This document shows, piece by piece, positions 59,248 to 64,000 of a stretch of DNA of 64,000 nucleotides; position 1 is the stretch's first letter; the number at the start of each line of letters is the position of its first letter. Origin of the DNA: CALOBA01 sp942491465 (GTDB taxonomy: Bacteria; Pseudomonadota; Gammaproteobacteria; Chromatiales; Chromatiaceae); the NCBI GenBank assembly GCA_942491465.1, contig CALOBA010000040.1, positions 1-64,000 of the forward strand, in the 5' to 3' direction. The notes under the pieces were generated by a model. The model was not told where the DNA came from and did no database searches. It saw only the letters and a list, made by a program, of their open reading frames with translations. Both the position numbers and the translations under genes were made by a program.

Positions 59248-59519
59248 CTAGGGCGTGGGCTCGGCAAATGGGGCGAGCCAGTGCGCCAGGGCATCCTCGA
59301 AGGGCGGGATGTGCTGCTCGATGCCGCGGGCGTCGCGGCGCTTGGTTGTTTGACCCGGTATGGTCAGGCCGATCAGCCGGAACTGGGGCCAGCCTTGGAC
59401 GGCAGTGATCTTCTGTTCCAGAGCACCTGATCCAAGGGCTCGGCGCGCTCGATGATCGGCAGCAGGTTGGCGATGTTCTGGCCGGTGGATAGGGCGATGA
59501 ACAGGGTCGGGGCGGACAT
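59248..59519 (-). pseudogene. Short CARF-like protein, one frameshift
   Basis: The start MSAPTLFIALSTGQNIANLL (59519) resembles the first strand and loop of CARF-type sensors such as Card1/Can2. The frame breaks near 59422, and the remainder (LEQKITAVQGWPQFRLIGLT to HWLAPFAEPTP) is in a second frame up to TAG at 59248-59250. Joined, it has about 90 residues, short for a full CARF effector. It could be a small sensor or a decayed effector. It lies 40 bp before the ring nuclease stop. Confidence 0.5.
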
Positions 59520-59559
59520 GGCGGCGATCTCCTCTGGGGCCTGTGTGTTCAGCTGCCGC

Positions 59560-59904
59560 TCAGCGCAGCCGCTCCAGCCAGCCGAGTTCGTAGGGGAACC
59601 GGGCCATCTCGTCGCTGGTCAGTATCTTGCCTTCCGGCAGCCGGCTGCGCAGTCGCAGCACCAAGGCCTGTTCGCCGGGCTCCATGGTGATGCTGATGCG
59701 GTCGACCGGCACCGCGAGCCCTAGCAGCTCGGACAAAAACCGGGCCGAGTCGAGGTGTCCGATGGCGGAGATGAAGCCGCCGAGGAGGCGCTCGCGGGCC
59801 TGCTGCGGGCTGAGCGGGCCGCTGAAGCGGAAGTCGCCGTAAGCGGTCAGGACCGGGGTGTTGAGCAGGTAGGGCTTGCGGGCAGCCTGCCGATGATTGG
59901 TCAT
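59560..59904 (-). CDS. crn2: DUF1874 (Crn2/AcrIII-1-type) ring nuclease
   Basis: 114 residues. It carries [20 protein letters not shown] and the catalytic-region motif [18 protein letters not shown], with His50 at the place of the active His of the SIRV1 anti-CRISPR ring nuclease, and ends [13 protein letters not shown] and [10 protein letters not shown]. This family degrades cyclic tetra-adenylate and can switch off type III signalling. In this genome it lies beside a membrane CARF protein and a type III-B locus, so a host ring nuclease (Crn2) is more likely than a viral one. It overlaps the CARF-protein gene by 4 bp. Confidence 0.85.
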   Translation of the reverse strand: MTNHRQAARKPYLLNTPVLTAYGDFRFSGPLSPQQARERLLGGFISAIGHLDSARFLSELLGLAVPVDRISITMEPGEQALVLRLRSRLPEGKILTSDEMARFPYELGWLERLR

Positions 59905-60737
59905 GGCGTCTGCTCCCCGGCTGATGCTGTCTCCGCCGCCGATTGGCCGCTATGGTCGGAGATGAGCTTGATCTGGCCCTCGTCGCGATTGCCGACATGG
60001 GTGCGGCGGATGATGGGCTGGCCCCGTTCGTTGCGATGGTTGCCAAGCAGATAGAGGCTGGTGACGCCCAGCTCTTCGGCGGCCTGGAAGGCGCCCAGGG
60101 TCATGATCGCGGTGCTGCCGGTGATGTTGACGCAGACCTGCTCGGGGGCATGGCGCGCCAACAGCTCAAGCAGCAGCATCCGGCAGTGGGCCTTGACGGC
60201 GGCCAGATCGAAGGGGTCGTCGAGGCAATCGGGATCATCGCCGCACTCCGGCGCATCGGGGCCTTGCCGAGGGCCGTGCAGACAGCGCAGTTTCGGCGCG
60301 TTGTCGATCACCTTGGCGGTGGCATCGCGGGTAAAGGCGGTCCAAACGAACTCGACCTGCTCGTGGGGGATGTGGCGCAGGTGCCATTCCATCAAGTCCT
60401 CGCTGTTGCTCGCCAGGATCAGCGCGGCCTTGAAGCGCGGGCAGTCGACCTCCTCCCCCGCATGCCGGAAGCTCAGCGCCGCATCCTGGCGACGGGCGTA
60501 GAGGACCAGCGCCAAGGCCCAGCCGGCGCTGAGGGAGAGCCCGCCGAGCAGGATGAAGCCGTTGTCGAGCCAGGTGACCAGCGTTTCCTGCCACTGCATC
60601 ATCGCCTCGCCGAGCACGCCGCTGGCGAGCATCAGCACGACGATGACGATGAGTGCGCTGCGCAGAGGATGGACGTAGGCGAGGTGCAGCAGGCGGCGCC
60701 AGAGGGGGCGGAAGAGGTTTTCGAGGATGTGGATCAT
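59901..60737 (-). CDS. Membrane-anchored CARF protein
   Basis: 278 residues. Two membrane segments lie at about 26-48 and 58-80. The rest is a CARF-like domain: [20 protein letters not shown] (first strand and loop), [10 protein letters not shown], and [20 protein letters not shown], where NITGSTxxM matches the CARF signature NxTGGTKxM, then VTSLYLLGN. It would bind a cyclic oligoadenylate made by Cas10 (not in the window) and act at the membrane. Similar CARF-TM proteins are known as type III accessories, with poorly known effects. The stop overlaps the crn2 start (ATGA). Confidence 0.8.
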   Translation of the reverse strand: MIHILENLFRPLWRRLLHLAYVHPLRSALIVIVVLMLASGVLGEAMMQWQETLVTWLDNGFILLGGLSLSAGWALALVLYARRQDAALSFRHAGEEVDCPRFKAALILASNSEDLMEWHLRHIPHEQVEFVWTAFTRDATAKVIDNAPKLRCLHGPRQGPDAPECGDDPDCLDDPFDLAAVKAHCRMLLLELLARHAPEQVCVNITGSTAIMTLGAFQAAEELGVTSLYLLGNHRNERGQPIIRRTHVGNRDEGQIKLISDHSGQSAAETASAGEQTP

Positions 60738-60827
60738 GGTTGGGCCTCGCCGTCGCGCAGCTGCGCGAGCTGCCTTTCGCGTCGCGCTTCTCCTTCTGGT
60801 TTTTGTTGGCCCTCGGATCTGTCCAGC

Positions 60828-61979
60828 CTATACGGCGTCGTAGGTCTTGGCGATCAGGTCGGCGGCGGCATTGCGGTCGGTCGCCTCCGGCCAGGCCTTT
60901 GCGCTGTTTCCATCAGCGCGTTGATCTGTTGCGAATTGATCGCGGTCTCGGTGATGTCTCGTCCGGCGGAGTCTTCGAGGAGTTGCTGCGATGGCCTCGC
61001 GGGCTGCCGTTCACGACCTGTTGCTGAAGATCAGTTCGACGTTCCCCGGCCTTGTCGATGGCCCCCGCCCGTTCCTTGCGTTGCTGATCGACGTGCCTGT
61101 CCCGGTCCTTTACAAACGGCTCGCGCATCTTCGTCATGCGCTTGAATGCCTCGGTGTCGGCGACCGCATAGCCATAGCCGGCGCGGGTCTTCGCGCCAAT
61201 GCCGCGCTCCGCCAAGGCGACCATGAGCATCGCTCGGCCAGCTCCGTCCAGGCCGGCTCGCCTTCCAGCGTGATCAGGAAGCTGCCATGAACCCCGATCT
61301 GGGCATTTGGCACTGGGCTGTCGAAGTCGGTGGCCGGGTTCCGGCCCTCGTTTTGGTAGTAGCCCGGATGGTGGGTGGTGACGACCTCCTTGACGAATGG
61401 CCGATCGCTGTGCGGCTCGGGGGCCGAGCCGGGGACCCACCAGGCATCGTGGAACGTCACCAGAGCGGAGAGGCCCTGATCCGGCGGCTGATCGTCGTTG
61501 GCCTCGGTGGGCGGGGCGCCGAACAGGTCGTTGCAGACATTCGCATGGGCCTCGGCGAAGACGGTGTCACGGGCATAGTGCTGGGTGATGCCTTTGATGC
61601 TGGAGCCGGGCAGGTAGGGCACGCCGTAGCTGTGGCTGACGGCGCAGCCGGTCTCCAGCGCCCCGCCGCCGCTCAGGCCAATGAACAAGCGCCCGTCGAT
61701 GCGCACGATCAGGCCGCGGAAGCGCATTGGATCGGCAGTGACGGCGAGCCAGCGCTGGTAGGCGTGACGATAAAGATCGTCGATCGGCAACGCGCAGATG
61801 CCCTCGATATGCCTTTGTTTCAGTGGTTCTTCCCGATTCTCCTGATCCTCTGCGCGCGCGCGGCGATCGGCTTCGGTCTCAATACTTGCCAGGCCGCGCT
61901 GGATCATCAGCCCCGGATGGATGCTGCGCGAGCCCTGGTACAGCGGGCGCAACGCCGCGCGCATCAGCTCAATCGGCAT
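60828..61979 (-). pseudogene. cmr6: Cmr6 RAMP protein, frameshifted
   Basis: From 61979 the frame has the Cmr6 features GVPYLPGSSIKGITQHYA and NVCNDLFGAPP. Near 61235 it leaves the correct frame; the glycine-rich loop GIGAKTRAGYGYA is read in another frame, and the end (RDITETAINSQQINALMETA, then AADLIAKTYDAV) returns to the first frame to a TAG at 60828-60830. At least three indels are therefore present. Cmr6 is part of the Cmr backbone that binds crRNA. If real, the damage could inactivate the effector complex. Confidence 0.75.
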
Positions 61980-62460
61980 GATCGGCCTCCGTCTCGTTGA
62001 TGCTGGCGCCGGTGGAGTCGACGCCCAGCACGCCCTGGACGTAGCGCTTCATCCAGCCGCAAGCGGCCAGGCTGTGGCGGGTGAGGCGCATGGTCGCAGC
62101 CATATCCGCGTGGATGATGTGCTGATGGAGGGCGTCGCGATCGGCCGCTGTGGTGGCCCCGACTGCGTGCAGGACCTCACGCAGGTCGTCCAACAACGCA
62201 TAGTGCTCGTCGGGCCGTCGTTGACGGTCCTCACTATGGTCCGTCGCCGCCCCGTCGGCGGGCGTTGCCTCAACCAGCTTGCCCTTGGCCATCAGAAATC
62301 CGGTGGCCTGGGCCAGGCCGTTTTGCAGGATCAGCGACGGCAGCTTGTGCGCGAGGGCGCCGTATTTCTTGCGCTCGATGCGCTCGCCGACCGGCGCGGT
62401 CTTGCGGGCGTCGACCACGCGATAGGCGGCGCGGGCCAGCTCGTGGGATCGGATGCTCAT
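61969..62460 (-). CDS. cmr5: Cmr5 small subunit
   Basis: 163 residues, mostly helical, as in Cmr5. It starts with RSHELARAAYRVVDARKTAP and ERIERKKYGALAHKLPSLIL, followed by NGLAQATGFLMAKGK, all typical of the family. It is a structural small subunit of the type III-B complex. Its stop overlaps the cmr6 start by 11 bp, and it lies 3 bp after cmr4. Confidence 0.9.
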   Translation of the reverse strand: MSIRSHELARAAYRVVDARKTAPVGERIERKKYGALAHKLPSLILQNGLAQATGFLMAKGKLVEATPADGAATDHSEDRQRRPDEHYALLDDLREVLHAVGATTAADRDALHQHIIHADMAATMRLTRHSLAACGWMKRYVQGVLGVDSTGASINETEADHAD

Positions 62461-62463
62461 GGC

Positions 62464-63354
<891 letters not shown>

Positions 63355-63374
63355 GGGTCTGTCCTTTGTTTGAG

Positions 63375-64000
63375 TTACTTGTTCACGGTGGGCGGGGTCC
63401 AGGGGGCCGGCAGTACGAGGCCGAAGCCGTCGCGGCGGTCTTGCTCCCGGTCGCAGATACTCTTGAGCCAGAGGTCGAGGTCTTCGGCATCGCCCTGTTC
63501 GATGTCGAGCCAGTAGACGGCGCCGGCCGGGACCATGCGCCGGGCCGGTCGCGGCTGCCGCCGGGCCAGATCCCAGCCCGATTGGGGCTGCCAGCGCTCC
63601 AGGGCGGCGGCGCGCAGGCGCAGTTTGAGGTTCTTATGGCTCGGTGGGTGTCCGGTCAGGCCCGTGTTGAGCCAGCCCGGGCGCCAGCCCTGGTCGAACA
63701 GGGCCGGCGTCAACAGCGTCAGGCTGAGTCCGCGGGCCTTGTTGATGGCTGCAGCCCAGTCTTTGGGCGGTTCCGGCCAGCGCTCCGCGGGCTCCGGGGC
63801 CAGCGCGGCGAGTCGGCGCTCTCCGCCGAGGTGGACCAAGGTCTCGGTCAGCGGCGTCGAGGTCTGCACCAGCAGTCGAATCCCGCGCGGCGGCCGGGGC
63901 GCCTCGTCCTTCGGCTGCTTCAGCCAATCCTGCGTGGGCTCCAGGTCGAGTCCGCGGGTCTGGAATAGCTGGCCGGTCTTGGCCACCTGCCAAGGGCGCT
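63375..64000 (-). CDS. cmr3: Cmr3 RAMP protein, partial
   Basis: The C-terminal ~208 residues; the gene continues beyond the window end. The part seen has QTSTPLTETLVHLGGERRLA (conserved LGGERR-type block of Cmr3), then LTLLTPALFDQGWRPGW and the end DGFGLVLPAPWTPPTVNK, with the glycine-rich region. Cmr3 contacts the 5' handle of crRNA beside Cmr2 (Cas10), which should lie just outside the window. No start codon is within the window. Confidence 0.88.
   Translation of the reverse strand, partial: RPWQVAKTGQLFQTRGLDLEPTQDWLKQPKDEAPRPPRGIRLLVQTSTPLTETLVHLGGERRLAALAPEPAERWPEPPKDWAAAINKARGLSLTLLTPALFDQGWRPGWLNTGLTGHPPSHKNLKLRLRAAALERWQPQSGWDLARRQPRPARRMVPAGAVYWLDIEQGDAEDLDLWLKSICDREQDRRDGFGLVLPAPWTPPTVNK

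Noticed and set aside
59560..59904. Anti-CRISPR of a prophage
   Set aside because: The family includes viral AcrIII-1, but the gene is coupled to a CARF protein inside the cas operon and no phage genes are near, so a host ring nuclease is more likely.

Overview
The window is high-GC DNA from a gammaproteobacterium. The gene orders hrcA-grpE-dnaK-dnaJ, def-fmt-rsmB-DUF4390-ntrY-ntrX-trkA and LysM-dprA-smg-topA are typical of the group. A purple sulfur bacterium or other member of the Chromatiales is my best guess, but that is inference from gene order and protein style, not proof. No rRNA or tRNA was found.

Layout. (1) 1-5.35 kb: small membrane proteins, a HerA-like ATPase (DUF853), a DUF900 alpha/beta hydrolase and threonine synthase. 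(2) 5.35-24.34 kb: a cell-surface glycan region with a broken asparagine synthase, an ABC-type membrane protein, several glycosyltransferases, GtrA, a methyltransferase, sulfotransferases and two large multidomain sulfotransferase/glycosyltransferase genes that face each other. Almost every gene here carries frameshifts, and there are poly-G tracts, so either the locus is decaying or the sequence is poor. (3) 24.5-49.2 kb: intact housekeeping DNA. It holds the heat-shock operon (perfect CIRCE, likely sigma-70 and sigma-32 promoters), a methyltransferase, a CoA-binding protein, trkH, a SOUL protein, trkA, ntrX-ntrY, DUF4390, rsmB, fmt, def, a LysM protein, dprA, smg and topA. (4) 49.2-52.9 kb: mobile DNA, namely a truncated integron integrase, a 40-bp tandem repeat where attI would lie, at least one gene cassette with an attC site, and an IS4-family element. 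(5) 52.9-64 kb: a CRISPR array (20 repeats) and, upstream on the minus strand, a type III-B locus that runs off the window end.

The CRISPR locus is the most interesting part. In transcription order it reads cmr3 (partial), cmr4, cmr5, cmr6 (frameshifted), a membrane-anchored CARF protein, a DUF1874/Crn2-type ring nuclease, a short broken CARF-like gene, a membrane protein with a central coiled coil, a cytoplasmic coiled-coil protein, two different Cas2 proteins, Cas1, a free-standing reverse transcriptase, and the array. It therefore appears to combine an RT-linked adaptation module (possible spacer capture from RNA) with cyclic-oligoadenylate signalling ending at the membrane, plus a two-gene coiled-coil/membrane module that I cannot assign to a known family. 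A ~105-bp MITE-like palindrome occurs three times (9.15, 32.66 and 49.59 kb); one copy forms the end of the integron integrase gene.
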